From: Tenuifilum thalassicum
Lineage (GTDB): Bacteria > Bacteroidota > Bacteroidia > Bacteroidales > Tenuifilaceae
Assembly (NCBI RefSeq): GCF_013265555.1
Contig: NZ_CP041345.1
Span: forward strand, 1,968,581-2,032,580
DNA length: 64,000 nucleotides
Direction: 5' to 3'
Under the pieces are notes generated by a model. That model was not told where the DNA came from. It did no database searches and worked only from the letters and a program-made list of their open reading frames with translations. Within the stretch, counting starts at the first letter, position 1, and each line of letters begins with the position of its first letter. Positions 48,747 through 58,476 of this stretch are shown in pieces. The position numbers and the translations under genes are program-made.

Positions 48747-49205
48747 TTATTTGTTCTGGGAATACTGTTTCAGAATATTATCGACCATACCTGGTGTTAA
48801 ATTACCATACATATCAAGATTAACCATCATGGCTGGAGCCGCTGCACAGTTGCCAAGACATTCAGAAGTTTCCAGCGTAAAAAGCTCATCGGGGGTTGTT
48901 TCTCCTACCTTAACATTAAGTTTCTTCTCTAAGTATTCAATTAAGTTTTCAGCCCCCATCATGCTACAAACGGGCGAAGCACATATACGAATAACATACT
49001 TACCTCTGGGCTTATCGCTAAACATTGAATAGTATCCAATAACGCCATAAACTTGAGCCTTTTTAATGTTCAAGTGCTTTGCCACCTTCTGTACTACCTC
49101 TGGTGGTATATAGCTATTCGGATTTTTGTTTTGTATTTCGTGAAGTATTTCCAGTAGGTAATCTTTACTCTTTGGAAACTCACTAAGTATTTTTTCCACT
49201 TCCAT
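48747..49205 (-). CDS. NuoE-like 2Fe-2S subunit of formate dehydrogenase
   Basis: About 152 residues from the ATG at 49205 (MEVEKILSEFPK). An ATG 18 bases further up and a TTG at 49253 are alternatives. The thioredoxin-like 2Fe-2S ligands are in ICASPVCSMMGAENL and ETSECLGNCAAAPAMMVN. The N-terminal helical part HEIQNKNPNSYIPPEVVQKVAKHLNI fits NuoE. First gene of the operon. The upstream 280 bases, to the AbgT-family gene, hold no gene and no sharp promoter box that I can identify. Confidence 0.9.
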   Translation of the reverse strand: MEVEKILSEFPKSKDYLLEILHEIQNKNPNSYIPPEVVQKVAKHLNIKKAQVYGVIGYYSMFSDKPRGKYVIRICASPVCSMMGAENLIEYLEKKLNVKVGETTPDELFTLETSECLGNCAAAPAMMVNLDMYGNLTPGMVDNILKQYSQNK

Positions 49206-49491
49206 GGCTAAATAATTTCGCATTAAGTTAATCCAAAAAGGAAACCTGCGCAATAGATATCGCTAATTTAGAATTAGACTATCAAACCTCTCTAAAATCT
49301 GAATTAGAAGTGATTTTACAAATATTTTATGCAAAAAATTCTACAAAAAATCGATTAAACCTTAAATTGATAAGAACACAAAGCAAAAGTGGATACCTGC
49401 CATTGAAAGACACAGTATCAACACAGAATTTAAATCCAATTCTATAAAAGCAATTATGCTAGCACTTGCTAAGAGTGATTTTTAGCACAAG

Positions 49492-51000
49492 TTACTTAGC
49501 AAAGTATAAACCTGCCTCAGGTCCAAGCGGCAATCCTAAAATAATCCAAACTATAAGCAGTAAAGCCCAAGCAATAAAAAAAGCAACGGAATAAGGTAAC
49601 ATGGTGGATATTAATGTACCTATACCCGATTTTGAGTCATACTTTTCAAAATAAACAATTATAAGAGCAAAAAAGCTCATCATTGGAGAGATGACATTCG
49701 TTACGCTATCGCCTATGCGAAAAACAGCCTGTGATAATTCTGGCGAGTATCCCAGTAACATAAACATTGGAATAAATACTGGTCCCATAATAGCCCATTT
49801 AGCTGAAGCGCTCCCCATAAACATATTAATGAAGCCAGAAATAATGATAAAAAGAATAGCCAAAGGAATTAGTCCAATATCGGCACTATGAAGGAAAGAA
49901 GCTCCTTTAACAGCAACTAGTAATCCCAGGTTACTCCATTTAAACCACGCAACAAACTGAGCAGCAAAAAAGACTAAAACCAGGAATGATATCAAACCTT
50001 TAAAGCTTGAGTTCATGCCAGCAATAACATCTTGATGCTTTTTAAATGTTCCGCTTTTATAGCCATAAACAACCCCACAAGTTCCAGAGATAATAAAAAG
50101 AACCGCAATAAATCCCTTCAATACAGGGGAATGAAGAATGCTATTATCCGCACCTCTTAAAAACCCATGATCAGGAATTAACCCCAAGGCAATAACAACC
50201 AAAAATAAAAGGAGAGTCACACCAGCCCATTTAAGACCTTTTATTTCATCTTTACTTAGGTTTGAGATCTCTTCCTTTTCTGCATTCCCCTTGTATTTGC
50301 CAAGTCGTGGCTCAACAATAGCCTTAGTTACCCAAGTACCAGTAATTGCAATCACAAAAGTTGATACGAACATAAAGTAATAGTTTGCCGTTGGCATTAC
50401 ATAATAGTAAGGATCAACAATACGTGCAGCCTCAGTTGACAAACCTGCAAGTAAAGGATCGATTGTACCAATTAATAGATTTGCACTAAATCCACCACTA
50501 ACACCAGCAAAAGCAGCAGCCATACCTGCGATGGGATGTCTCCCTAAAGAATGAAATATTATACCTGCTATTGGAATAATAAGAATATACCCTAGATCGG
50601 AAGCAACATTTGAAAGTATTCCAGTAAGTACAATCAAAAAAGTGATTGAATTTTTTGGTGCTTTTACTAGCAATAGGTTTATTGATGATCTTATTAGCCC
50701 GCTGCTCTCGGCAATTCCTATTCCAAGCATAGCAACCATAACAATCCCTAAAGGGGCAAATCCAGTATAATTGTCAACCATTTCAAGAAGTATCCTATGA
50801 AGCCCTTCTTTAGAAACCAGGTTTACAATTTTAATAGCTTCACCATTTCCAGGATTTACGCCCTCCCATTGGAAATAGGCTCCAATTAGCGAAAACAACA
50901 AAGTTATTAGTCCAAAAATTCCAAATAATGCAGCTGGATGTGGTAACGAATTCCCTACTCTCTCAACTGTACTGAGTATGTTTAATTTTTTAATCTTCAT
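49492..51000 (-). CDS. AbgT family transporter
   Basis: 502 residues from the ATG at 51000 (MKIKKLNILSTVERVGNSLPHPAALFG), preferred over a start 36 bases further up because the family begins with this amphipathic helix. Around 11 hydrophobic segments follow. Conserved AbgT pieces: GIGIAESSGLI, FAGVSGGFSANLLIG and FMGSASAKWAIMGPVFIPMFMLLGYSPE. Known members import p-aminobenzoyl-glutamate or export sulfonamides, driven by proton or sodium. The neighbours do not show the hydrolases of a folate-salvage operon, so the substrate is not settled. Confidence 0.87.
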   Translation of the reverse strand: MKIKKLNILSTVERVGNSLPHPAALFGIFGLITLLFSLIGAYFQWEGVNPGNGEAIKIVNLVSKEGLHRILLEMVDNYTGFAPLGIVMVAMLGIGIAESSGLIRSSINLLLVKAPKNSITFLIVLTGILSNVASDLGYILIIPIAGIIFHSLGRHPIAGMAAAFAGVSGGFSANLLIGTIDPLLAGLSTEAARIVDPYYYVMPTANYYFMFVSTFVIAITGTWVTKAIVEPRLGKYKGNAEKEEISNLSKDEIKGLKWAGVTLLLFLVVIALGLIPDHGFLRGADNSILHSPVLKGFIAVLFIISGTCGVVYGYKSGTFKKHQDVIAGMNSSFKGLISFLVLVFFAAQFVAWFKWSNLGLLVAVKGASFLHSADIGLIPLAILFIIISGFINMFMGSASAKWAIMGPVFIPMFMLLGYSPELSQAVFRIGDSVTNVISPMMSFFALIIVYFEKYDSKSGIGTLISTMLPYSVAFFIAWALLLIVWIILGLPLGPEAGLYFAK

Positions 51001-51139
51001 TATAAAAAGATAATGTGTTAATACATCAGTGCCCAAAGATAATAGAAACTTCGAGTTTACCCTGCATCAAGGACATCTATTAGCGTTTAAAATTTAAGTT
51101 TCGAAGCTTGTCCTGCACAGACGGATAAAAGGCATTAAA

Positions 51140-51500
51140 CGTTATGCGTTAAATGTTAAGCGTTAAAAGTTAATAGTTAAAAGTTAAAAGTTAAACGATA
51201 AAGTCTTCCGACTCCTTCAGAATATTTCCGAATCATTCCGTGTCATTCTTTTAAATTCTTCTAACTTCTTTTAACTTCCTCATATTCTTCCACCAGAGAT
51301 GCCTCGGCAAGTTCAGCATGACATTAATTCAAGATTTCAGAATTTTCCGGCTAAGACGGATTCAAGATTCAAGAATTGTCACATGAAATTCCGATTCCTT
51401 CCGAATATTTCCGATTTATTCCGAATCATTCCTCTAACTTCATTTAACTTCCTAATATTCCTCCACCAGAGCTACTTAGGCAAGTTTGGCATAAAATTGG
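51140..51500 (-). repeat. intergenic repeats (gttaaaagttaa run and inverted attccgaa mini-repeats)
   Basis: Begins with cgttaaatgttaagcgttaa and three gttaaaa units, then ttccgaatcattccgtgtca, cttcctcatattcttcca, and agatgcctcggcaagttcag, then a second set at 51380-51460. It is the same word set as 44.4-44.7 kb. Nothing coding. Confidence 0.65.
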
Positions 51501-51509
51501 GCAACCCCG

Positions 51510-53393
51510 CTACACACTTTCCACCCAGTCGCCATTTTCCTTGATGATGCTAATCAGTTCCTCAATGGCATGTTCTTCGGGGATGTTCTTTTTAACCACT
51601 GTTTTTCCCTTGTAAAGGGTTACCCTGCCTGGACCAGCACCTACATAGCCATAATCGGCATCGGCCATCTCACCAGGGCCGTTCACAATACATCCCATTA
51701 CACCAATCTTCAACCCCTTTAAATGCGATGTAGCGCTACGAACCTTTTGCAGCGTTTGCTGCAAGCTAAAAAGCGTTCGGCCACAGCCAGGGCAAGCAAT
51801 ATATTCTGTTTTTGTAATTCGCATTCTTGCAGCCTGTAAAATGGCAAAAGCGGTGCTAACTATTGTATCAGGAGCCTGAACTGGGGATGTAATCATTATC
51901 CCATCAGCCAAGCCATCGATTAGAAGCCCTCCTAAATCGGCTGCTGCTTTAAGCTGAAATGCTTCCTTATCGGTATCGTTGTAGCTGCGCGAAACCACAA
52001 CAGGATTTTGCAATCCTTGGTTCATCAGCTCTATTATTGCAGCACGCTGCTCTGTATAGCCATCAGCGTTAGTTGATTTAAGCAGAAGAACCACATTTGA
52101 ACTCCCCCTAACAGCTACTAAAAGCTCATTATTTAGCAAATCGTTATAAGAAACCTCTAGTAATATTTGCTTGTTAGGCCGTTGAGTAAGGAACTCGTCG
52201 ATACTAATTGTACAAAAATCAGCTGTGTGTTTCGAAATAACAGGGAGGCCCTCGGTATCATCATTTACTTTATAATCCAGATTCACAAAGAAATCGGGAG
52301 CGATATCGCCTCTGGACCACGACCTATTCTCTGTGTTAAATCGCCATCCCCATAAAGTAGCGATATCAGAATTGAAAGAATCTTGTGTAAATGCAAAAAC
52401 TTTAGGTGGATTATTACCGCCAATACCATTTACCTCGCGTGTAACTCTTCTACTAAACTCAAATGGGTTATAAGGGAAGTTATCGGTTGCGTTAAGTTTG
52501 GGTGATGTTACCCTTTTACTAAAATAGCTTACCAGTTTTTTTGCAACAGGAATTTCGTTCTCTGGTTCTTCGGTCAATGATACTCTAATAGTATCGCCAA
52601 TTCCGTCGGCAAGTAGCGCACCAATACCTACAGCCGATTTTATGCGTCCGTCCTCACCATCGCCAGCCTCTGTAACACCAAGATGAAGCGGGTAGTTCAT
52701 GCCTTCGGCTTGCATGGTGGCAACTAGTAACCGAACGGCCTGAACCATAACTCGGGTGTTACTCGACTTCATGGAAATGACAATATTGTTAAAGCCATGA
52801 CTTCGGAATATTCTCAGGAATTCCATGGCCGATTCCACCATCCCTTGAGGTGTGTCGCCATAGCGACTCATTATTCTGTCCGATAATGAACCATGATTCA
52901 CACCAATGCGTATAGCAACTTTTCTACTCTTACAAATCTCGATAAGTGGGATTAACTTCTCCTCAATTTTTTTCAACTCCTCTTGGTACTCATCGTCGGT
53001 ATATTCTACATCCTGAAATTTAGCACGAGGGTCAACAAAGTTTCCCGGGTTAATTCGCACCTTCTCGACATGCTTTGCAGCTTCAAGAGCTGCAGCAGGG
53101 TTGAAATGCACATCGGCTACAATTGGTGTGTTGTAACCACGAGCATGTAGCTCTCTTTTAATATTTTGCAGATTAGCAGCTTCACGAATCCCCTGAGTTG
53201 TTATCCTAACAATTTCGGCACCAGCATCAATGGCTCTTATACATTGCTCAACTGTGGCCTCAGTATCATTGGTGTTGGTTGTAGTCATGGTTTGAATCCG
53301 AATTGGATTATCACCTCCAATAGCGGTTTCACCAACTCTTACCTCAATTGTTTTCCTTCGAGTAAACTCAGCAATATTTTTAATATAATTCAT
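51510..53393 (-). CDS. ispG: 4-hydroxy-3-methylbut-2-enyl-diphosphate synthase
   Basis: 627 residues. Converts MEcPP to HMBPP in the MEP route to isoprenoids, using a 4Fe-4S cluster. The TIM barrel begins TRRKTIEVRVGETAIGGDNPIRIQTMTTT and has VRINPGNFVD and RIGVNHGSLS. The cluster domain at the C-terminus carries ECP-type ligands: ACPGCGRTLF and GVMGCIVNGPGEMADAD. A middle insertion of some 260 residues (about 285-525) is the long form known from Bacteroidota, Chlamydia and plants. No signal or membrane segments. It lies alone, convergent with nothing on the left but repeats. Confidence 0.95.
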   Translation of the reverse strand: MNYIKNIAEFTRRKTIEVRVGETAIGGDNPIRIQTMTTTNTNDTEATVEQCIRAIDAGAEIVRITTQGIREAANLQNIKRELHARGYNTPIVADVHFNPAAALEAAKHVEKVRINPGNFVDPRAKFQDVEYTDDEYQEELKKIEEKLIPLIEICKSRKVAIRIGVNHGSLSDRIMSRYGDTPQGMVESAMEFLRIFRSHGFNNIVISMKSSNTRVMVQAVRLLVATMQAEGMNYPLHLGVTEAGDGEDGRIKSAVGIGALLADGIGDTIRVSLTEEPENEIPVAKKLVSYFSKRVTSPKLNATDNFPYNPFEFSRRVTREVNGIGGNNPPKVFAFTQDSFNSDIATLWGWRFNTENRSWSRGDIAPDFFVNLDYKVNDDTEGLPVISKHTADFCTISIDEFLTQRPNKQILLEVSYNDLLNNELLVAVRGSSNVVLLLKSTNADGYTEQRAAIIELMNQGLQNPVVVSRSYNDTDKEAFQLKAAADLGGLLIDGLADGIMITSPVQAPDTIVSTAFAILQAARMRITKTEYIACPGCGRTLFSLQQTLQKVRSATSHLKGLKIGVMGCIVNGPGEMADADYGYVGAGPGRVTLYKGKTVVKKNIPEEHAIEELISIIKENGDWVESV

Positions 53394-53552
53394 CGATGTA
53401 AGTTATTATTCTGCAAAATAAGTATTTTTTCAGGGCATTTATAATTGTTTTAATACTCATTATGGTTTCAAATTTGCAAATTGAATTACACTAAGCTGTT
53501 AGTATTGCTTTTCTATTGAACTTAAAAGCTCCAAAACTTAGCGAAAACATCT

Positions 53553-53560
53553 TATCTTTG
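53553..53560 (+). promoter_or_regulatory. TAnnTTTG promoter box ahead of rbfA
   Basis: tatctttg lies 16 bases before the rbfA ATG and fits the phylum -7 consensus. Leader very short. Confidence 0.55.
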
Positions 53561-53575
53561 TAAAAAAATATCAAA

Positions 53576-53914
53576 ATGGAAGGAACACGTTTGCAAAAGG
53601 TTGGGCGTTTAATCCAGAAAGAACTGGGTGAAATATTACAGCGCGAAGGGGCATCAATCGTTCCTGGCAAAATGTTAACCGTTACACAGGTTAGGGTTAG
53701 CCCCGATTTATCGATAGCAAGAGTTTATATTAGCATATTCCCTTCGAACGACTCTGACAAGTCTATTGAACTCATAAAAAATCACACTAAATTCCTACGA
53801 GGAGAACTGGGAAAACGAGTTAGACACCAGCTAAGAGTGATTCCTGAGCTATCATTTTTTATAGATGACTCTCTAGACTATATTGAAAGAATTGACAATC
53901 TACTTAAAGAGTAA
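53576..53914 (+). CDS. rbfA: 30S ribosome-binding factor RbfA
   Basis: 112 residues, typical length. KH-like fold: TRLQKVGRLIQKELGEILQ, then LTVTQVRVSPDLSIARVYISIF and LRGELGKRVRHQLRVIPELSFFIDDSLDYIERIDNLL, the hallmark C-terminal stretch. It helps mature the 16S 5' end and 30S subunit, and is cold-responsive in E. coli. It starts a plus-strand run with the methyltransferase and the permease. Confidence 0.93.
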   Translation: MEGTRLQKVGRLIQKELGEILQREGASIVPGKMLTVTQVRVSPDLSIARVYISIFPSNDSDKSIELIKNHTKFLRGELGKRVRHQLRVIPELSFFIDDSLDYIERIDNLLKE

Positions 53915-53921
53915 GTTTTAC

Positions 53922-54692
53922 ATGATAAGCCGTTTAGTATCGTTTATAACTCGCTTTATTCCTCGCCATTACCTTCAGCATGTTGCATCGTTTTTCATGA
54001 AGATATTGGGTCTTTTTTATCGAGGTAAAAAGTTCCAAGACCCAATTGATGGGGTAAAATACCGTAAACTACTACCCTATGGCAGGCTAACAGTTAGAAA
54101 GAATGCCCTTGCACCAAACTCTATGTCGCTTGAAAGGCATAGGCTGATATGGTTATACCTTAAGCGAAAAACCGATTTTTTTACATCGCAAAAAAAGGTT
54201 CTACACATTGCGCCAGAATACTGTTTTTTAAAACCATTTAGGCGATTGAGAAATATTGAATATGTAACTGCAGACCTAATCTCACCATGGGCCGATGTAA
54301 AGCTTGACGTTCAATCGATGCCATTTGCCGAAAACTCGTTTGACCTTGTTCTTTGCAACCATGTACTTGAGCACGTTGATGACGATAAGAAGGCCATGGC
54401 AGAAATTCTAAGAGTTCTTAGGCCAGGAGGATTTGCAATACTGCAAGTACCCATGGATTTATCCATGGAGCAGACGCTAGAAAACCCAGAGTACAACACC
54501 CCTGAACTAAGAGAAAAATATTACCAGCAACGCGACCATCTTCGGCTTTATGGGCGCGACTACGCACAACGCTTGGCTTCGGTTGGTTTTGATGTTTTAG
54601 AAGATGATTTTGTTTTACAACTCCCTTCACATGAAGTGGAGTATTACGCTCTCCCAAAAGAGGAAATTCTGTATATAGCACGTAAAAAGTAG
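53922..54692 (+). CDS. SAM-dependent methyltransferase, class I
   Basis: 256 residues from the ATG at 53922 (MISRLVSFITRFIPRHYLQH); a longer frame overlapping rbfA is less likely. The class I fold is seen in the region 90-200: YVTADLISPWADVKLDVQSMPF, FDLVLCNHVLEHVDDDKKAM and EILRVLRPGGFAILQVP, the type 11 methyltransferase layout. The conserved GxGxG-like first strand is weak (VLHIAPEYCFLKPFR). Substrate unknown. It lies 7 bases after rbfA and 1 base before the permease, all in one operon. Confidence 0.82.
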   Translation: MISRLVSFITRFIPRHYLQHVASFFMKILGLFYRGKKFQDPIDGVKYRKLLPYGRLTVRKNALAPNSMSLERHRLIWLYLKRKTDFFTSQKKVLHIAPEYCFLKPFRRLRNIEYVTADLISPWADVKLDVQSMPFAENSFDLVLCNHVLEHVDDDKKAMAEILRVLRPGGFAILQVPMDLSMEQTLENPEYNTPELREKYYQQRDHLRLYGRDYAQRLASVGFDVLEDDFVLQLPSHEVEYYALPKEEILYIARKK

Positions 54693-54693
54693 C

Positions 54694-55908
54694 ATGAATG
54701 TTCCATTGTACATAGCCCGCAGATATCTTTTTGCGAAAAAATCGCATAACATTATCAATATCATATCAATAATTTCTGTAATTGGAGTGGCCACGGGAGT
54801 AATGGCTTTGGTAGTTGTGCTTTCGGTATTTAACGGATTCGATACTCTTATTGCAAACCTTTACTCACACATTGATGCCGACCTGAAAATAGTTCCCCAG
54901 CAAGGCAAAACTTTTAGAATTGACAGTCTTCCCTTTAAACAAATAAAAGGGCTGCCCGAGGTATCGGTTTTTGCTGAGGTAGTTGAGGAAAATGCACTTT
55001 TCCGTTATAGAGGCCGACAGCACATAGGTATTATAAAAGGAGTAAGTCGGAACTATACAGAACTTTCGGGCTTGGGCAAGAAGTTAAAAGATGGTGAATT
55101 TAAACTTTGGCGAGGAAGTCAGCCTTTGGCAATAATGGGCGAAGGTGTTGCCTACTATCTAAATGCAAGTTTAGCCCATTTCGACCCGCTTTTCATATAT
55201 CTTCCACGCCGTGGACGCAGCTACTCCCCTACCCGAGCATTCAATAAAAAAGCCATTATGCCTTCGGGGATATTTGCCATTGAACAAGATTTTGATACAC
55301 GTTACGTTTTCACCCCCATTGAATTTGCTCGCAACCTTCTTATGTACGATTCTGTAACAGTTAACGCAATTGAGATAAAACTCATACCTGACGTTAACCC
55401 CGAGAAGGTGAAAAATAAAGTTCAAAGCATACTTGGGAGAAAGTTTAGGATACTCAACAGGTACCAGCAAAACGAATCGCTTTACCGAACCATGAAATCG
55501 GAAAAGTTCGCAATAGCCCTGATTCTTACGCTAATACTAATCATTGCATCGTTCAACATTGTTGGCTCCCTCTCAATGCTAATAATAGATAAGCGTGCCG
55601 ATGTAGAGACTCTTAAAAGTCTTGGTGCCAGCAATAAGCTAATTCAAAAAATATTTCTTTTTGAAGGAATGCTAATTTCAATCGGAGGAAGTTTAATTGG
55701 AATTGTTTTAGGGCTTATAACCTGTTGGTTGCAAATTACCTTTAAGCTAATACGGCTAGAAGGTCGTGGCAATTTTATCATCGACGCCTATCCAGTTGAT
55801 GTGCAGCCTCTAGACATTACGCTAATATTTTTTGTTGTTGTTTCAATTGGATATCTTGCAGCGCGCTTTCCTGTTAGATTAATTACAAAAAGAATTTTAC
55901 AGCAATAG
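54694..55908 (+). CDS. LolC/LolE-like ABC transporter permease (lipoprotein release)
   Basis: 404 residues. Four membrane helices in the FtsX/MacB arrangement: one after MNVPLYIARRYLFAKKSHNIINIISIISVIGVATG, then a large periplasmic domain (about 45-265), then three at the C-terminus (ALILTLILIIASFNIVGSLSML; FEGMLISIGGSLIGIVLGLITC; ITLIFFVVVSIGYLAARFP). The N-terminal IARRYLFAKKSHNIINIIS pattern and DKRADVETLKSLGAS are LolC/E signatures. It would extract lipoproteins from the inner membrane. The LolD ATPase is not adjacent. Confidence 0.85.
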   Translation: MNVPLYIARRYLFAKKSHNIINIISIISVIGVATGVMALVVVLSVFNGFDTLIANLYSHIDADLKIVPQQGKTFRIDSLPFKQIKGLPEVSVFAEVVEENALFRYRGRQHIGIIKGVSRNYTELSGLGKKLKDGEFKLWRGSQPLAIMGEGVAYYLNASLAHFDPLFIYLPRRGRSYSPTRAFNKKAIMPSGIFAIEQDFDTRYVFTPIEFARNLLMYDSVTVNAIEIKLIPDVNPEKVKNKVQSILGRKFRILNRYQQNESLYRTMKSEKFAIALILTLILIIASFNIVGSLSMLIIDKRADVETLKSLGASNKLIQKIFLFEGMLISIGGSLIGIVLGLITCWLQITFKLIRLEGRGNFIIDAYPVDVQPLDITLIFFVVVSIGYLAARFPVRLITKRILQQ

Positions 55909-56000
55909 GCCATAATACTTTTCCCTAAAAAAATAGTCAACCCAAAAATAACAAGCCCGGGGAATAAGTTTTTGTATCGATTAGGATATTCTATAAAAGG

Positions 56001-56041
56001 AACAATCCTTTTAGGTATTTAATTCACCCAAAAGGATTGTT
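56001..56041. terminator. terminator hairpin between convergent genes
   Basis: A 12-bp perfect stem, aacaatcctttt with aaaaggattgtt, around a 17-base loop, followed by ttattat. It lies between the permease stop (55908) and the phosphate transporter stop (56107), and can serve both strands. Confidence 0.75.
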
Positions 56042-56106
56042 TTATTATAATAGCCTTGATATTTTCTTCTACAAAAAGACTTACTTAATAGTTACTCACA
56101 AACCCT

Positions 56107-58341
56107 CTACTCAATATTATTAAGAATAAAATCACGCTGCGATTTAAGGATGTTGATAGTATGGAGCAGTAAGTTCTTTATTTCGTTCAACAGGCCAAGA
56201 TATAAAACGCTATTTCTAGTTCCTGTTTCGCCACGCTTAATACGTTTAACCTGTTTCTTGCGAATTTTATTTAGGTTATTGAGTATTTCCTGTTGCTTTT
56301 CAATAGCGTCGGGAACAGAGGTATAGTCGTTATTCTTAATCATGGCCAGGATGTCATCAAATAGTCCCGATAGCTGAACGCTCAAGCTTTTTAGCTCATT
56401 TGCTTGCTCAAGTGTTAATCCTTTATGCTGGTTTTCAACATGTTGTAGACTAGGATTAGATATAAACTCTAGGGAGTGAGCTAACTCTCTAAGGTAGTCG
56501 ATAACCTGAACATAGTAATGACCAGTTTCTATTGAATCGGCTTCAAGCTGCTTAAGAACATTAAAGACATTGTACTTCATGTTTTTGGCTTCCATGTTCA
56601 GTTCAGATACCTCTTGGTTAACTTCCTTCAAGAGTTTTCTATTCTCAGTGGTAAGCCCATCAACCGTTCTGTTAAATACCTTGATAGAATCCTTCAAGTA
56701 TTTTCTAAGATCGTTAGAACATTTTATTACAATACTTTGGTCATTTATTTCTTCATCAAGTTCTTCAGCTTCTTCTTTTTTCCTATTGAGGAAGTTTGAT
56801 TTTATAATGAGACCAAAAGCAACTAGGATTAATATTATGAATGCAGGAATCTTTCCGTAGTATAGGGCTGTAGCAATAAGGAATGCGATAGTGAAGGTTA
56901 TAAATGCAGTAAAGAACCAACCTGCAATAACTGTAATCACTCCTGTTATACGATACACTGCGCTCTCGCGTCCCCAAGCCTTATCGCTTAATGAGGTACC
57001 CATGGCAACCATAAAGGTAACATATGTTGTAGAAAGCGGGAGTTTAAGCGAGGTAGCAAAGCTAATCAGAATACTTGCCATAACAAGGTTCACCGAAGCT
57101 CTAACAAGGTCGAATGCAGGAGCCTCTTTTGGATTAGAGTATTTTGGTGCTTTTGAGGTATCAAATTGTTTAGAAACAAATTTTCTAATAAAAGCTGGTG
57201 TTATTTTATCGACCATCACGGCAAATCTGCGTGCAATACGTACAATAATTCTTGAGAACTGAGTACTTCCAAAACGTTCGATACCCACATCTTGGCGAGC
57301 AAGATCAACCGAAGTTTCAGTTACTTTTCTAGCTTTCCTCGACAACCAAAGGGTTATAATCATAACAAATCCTGCAATTAACAAGTAAATTGAGTTTGTA
57401 CTCACCTTTCCAGCAAAATCAGTCATTCTTAAGGCATCAGGGGCAATATCAGGATTTGCTAAATGAATTTGGTAAGCCTTAAGGCCAGCCATTGAAACCC
57501 CAATAAAGTTTACTAAGTCGTTTCCTGCAAATGCCAACGCAAGGGCAAAAGTACCTGTTAAAACAATAAATCGTAAGGGGTTAAACTTTAATAACACATG
57601 TAGAAGTTGTAATAGAAGTGTCCAACCAATAAAGCTGTAAAGCATTATAGAAGAGGTATGACTTTGAACATAAGCCAACACATCTGCAGGCACCAAACTT
57701 GAGCCCTTAAGCCCTTTTACCACAATAAAATAGGTTATAGCCGACATCGCAAAACCACCCCATATGCTTCCTACATACTTTATATTCTTTTGGTAGTTAA
57801 AACTAAAAAGTAAACGTGCAATATACTGAACTACCATACCAACCACAAAAGCAACAACCACAGAACTTAGTATTCCCGAAATGATAGCCAGGGCCTTTCC
57901 ACTGTTTATATATTTTCCTAAATGGGCTATAGTTTCACCTTCGGTACCCATTATTTTATAGATAGAAACAGCTACAGCTGATCCAAGAAGTTCGAAAACC
58001 AACGACACAGTAGTTGAAGTTGGCATTCCGTAGGTATTAAAAAAGTCAAGAACGATGACATCGGTTATCATAACCGCTAAAAAGATTATCATCATTTCAT
58101 TGAAGAAGAAGTTTTGTGGGTAGAAAACACCTTTACGTGCAACTTCCATCATTCCGCTTGAAAACACAGAGCCCACTAACACACCAGCAGAGGCTACAAG
58201 CAAAATCCAATGTCGTTTTGCAACTTTTGACCCAATGGCTGAGTTAAGAAAGTTTACAGCATCGTTAGATACTCCAACTATTAGGTCCGAAGCTGCAAGA
58301 ATAAACAGAACGCCAACAATAATAAGATAGTAAGTTTCCAT
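56107..58341 (-). CDS. inorganic phosphate transporter (Pit/PHO4 family) with PhoU-like C-terminal domain
   Basis: 744 residues. The N-terminal 510 residues form the PHO4 fold: GVSNDAVNFLNSAIGSKVAKRH at the start and a second GNDLVNFIGVSMAG repeat in the middle, each a duplicated half with the ND motif, and FFNTYGMPTSTTVSLVFELLG. At least 10 hydrophobic segments. The C-terminal 190 residues (from about 550; ILAMIKNNDYTSVPDAIEKQQEILNNL) are a soluble helical domain like PhoU, which gates phosphate uptake in other systems. A Pit-PhoU fusion is common in Bacteroidota. No partner genes adjacent. Confidence 0.9.
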   Translation of the reverse strand: METYYLIIVGVLFILAASDLIVGVSNDAVNFLNSAIGSKVAKRHWILLVASAGVLVGSVFSSGMMEVARKGVFYPQNFFFNEMMIIFLAVMITDVIVLDFFNTYGMPTSTTVSLVFELLGSAVAVSIYKIMGTEGETIAHLGKYINSGKALAIISGILSSVVVAFVVGMVVQYIARLLFSFNYQKNIKYVGSIWGGFAMSAITYFIVVKGLKGSSLVPADVLAYVQSHTSSIMLYSFIGWTLLLQLLHVLLKFNPLRFIVLTGTFALALAFAGNDLVNFIGVSMAGLKAYQIHLANPDIAPDALRMTDFAGKVSTNSIYLLIAGFVMIITLWLSRKARKVTETSVDLARQDVGIERFGSTQFSRIIVRIARRFAVMVDKITPAFIRKFVSKQFDTSKAPKYSNPKEAPAFDLVRASVNLVMASILISFATSLKLPLSTTYVTFMVAMGTSLSDKAWGRESAVYRITGVITVIAGWFFTAFITFTIAFLIATALYYGKIPAFIILILVAFGLIIKSNFLNRKKEEAEELDEEINDQSIVIKCSNDLRKYLKDSIKVFNRTVDGLTTENRKLLKEVNQEVSELNMEAKNMKYNVFNVLKQLEADSIETGHYYVQVIDYLRELAHSLEFISNPSLQHVENQHKGLTLEQANELKSLSVQLSGLFDDILAMIKNNDYTSVPDAIEKQQEILNNLNKIRKKQVKRIKRGETGTRNSVLYLGLLNEIKNLLLHTINILKSQRDFILNNIE

Positions 58342-58476
58342 ATCATTTTAATTTTAAAACGATGCAAATTTATGGCATTCGGATATTGGCCAAACAATTT
58401 TACTATTATGCTTGAGCTAATTCAATGTTAACTTAATGTTAAGAAATGGAAATTAGATGTGAATTCCACATGTATT

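Noticed and set aside
51510-53393. IspG as an unusual fusion because of its length
   Set aside because: The long form with a middle insertion is normal for this phylum.
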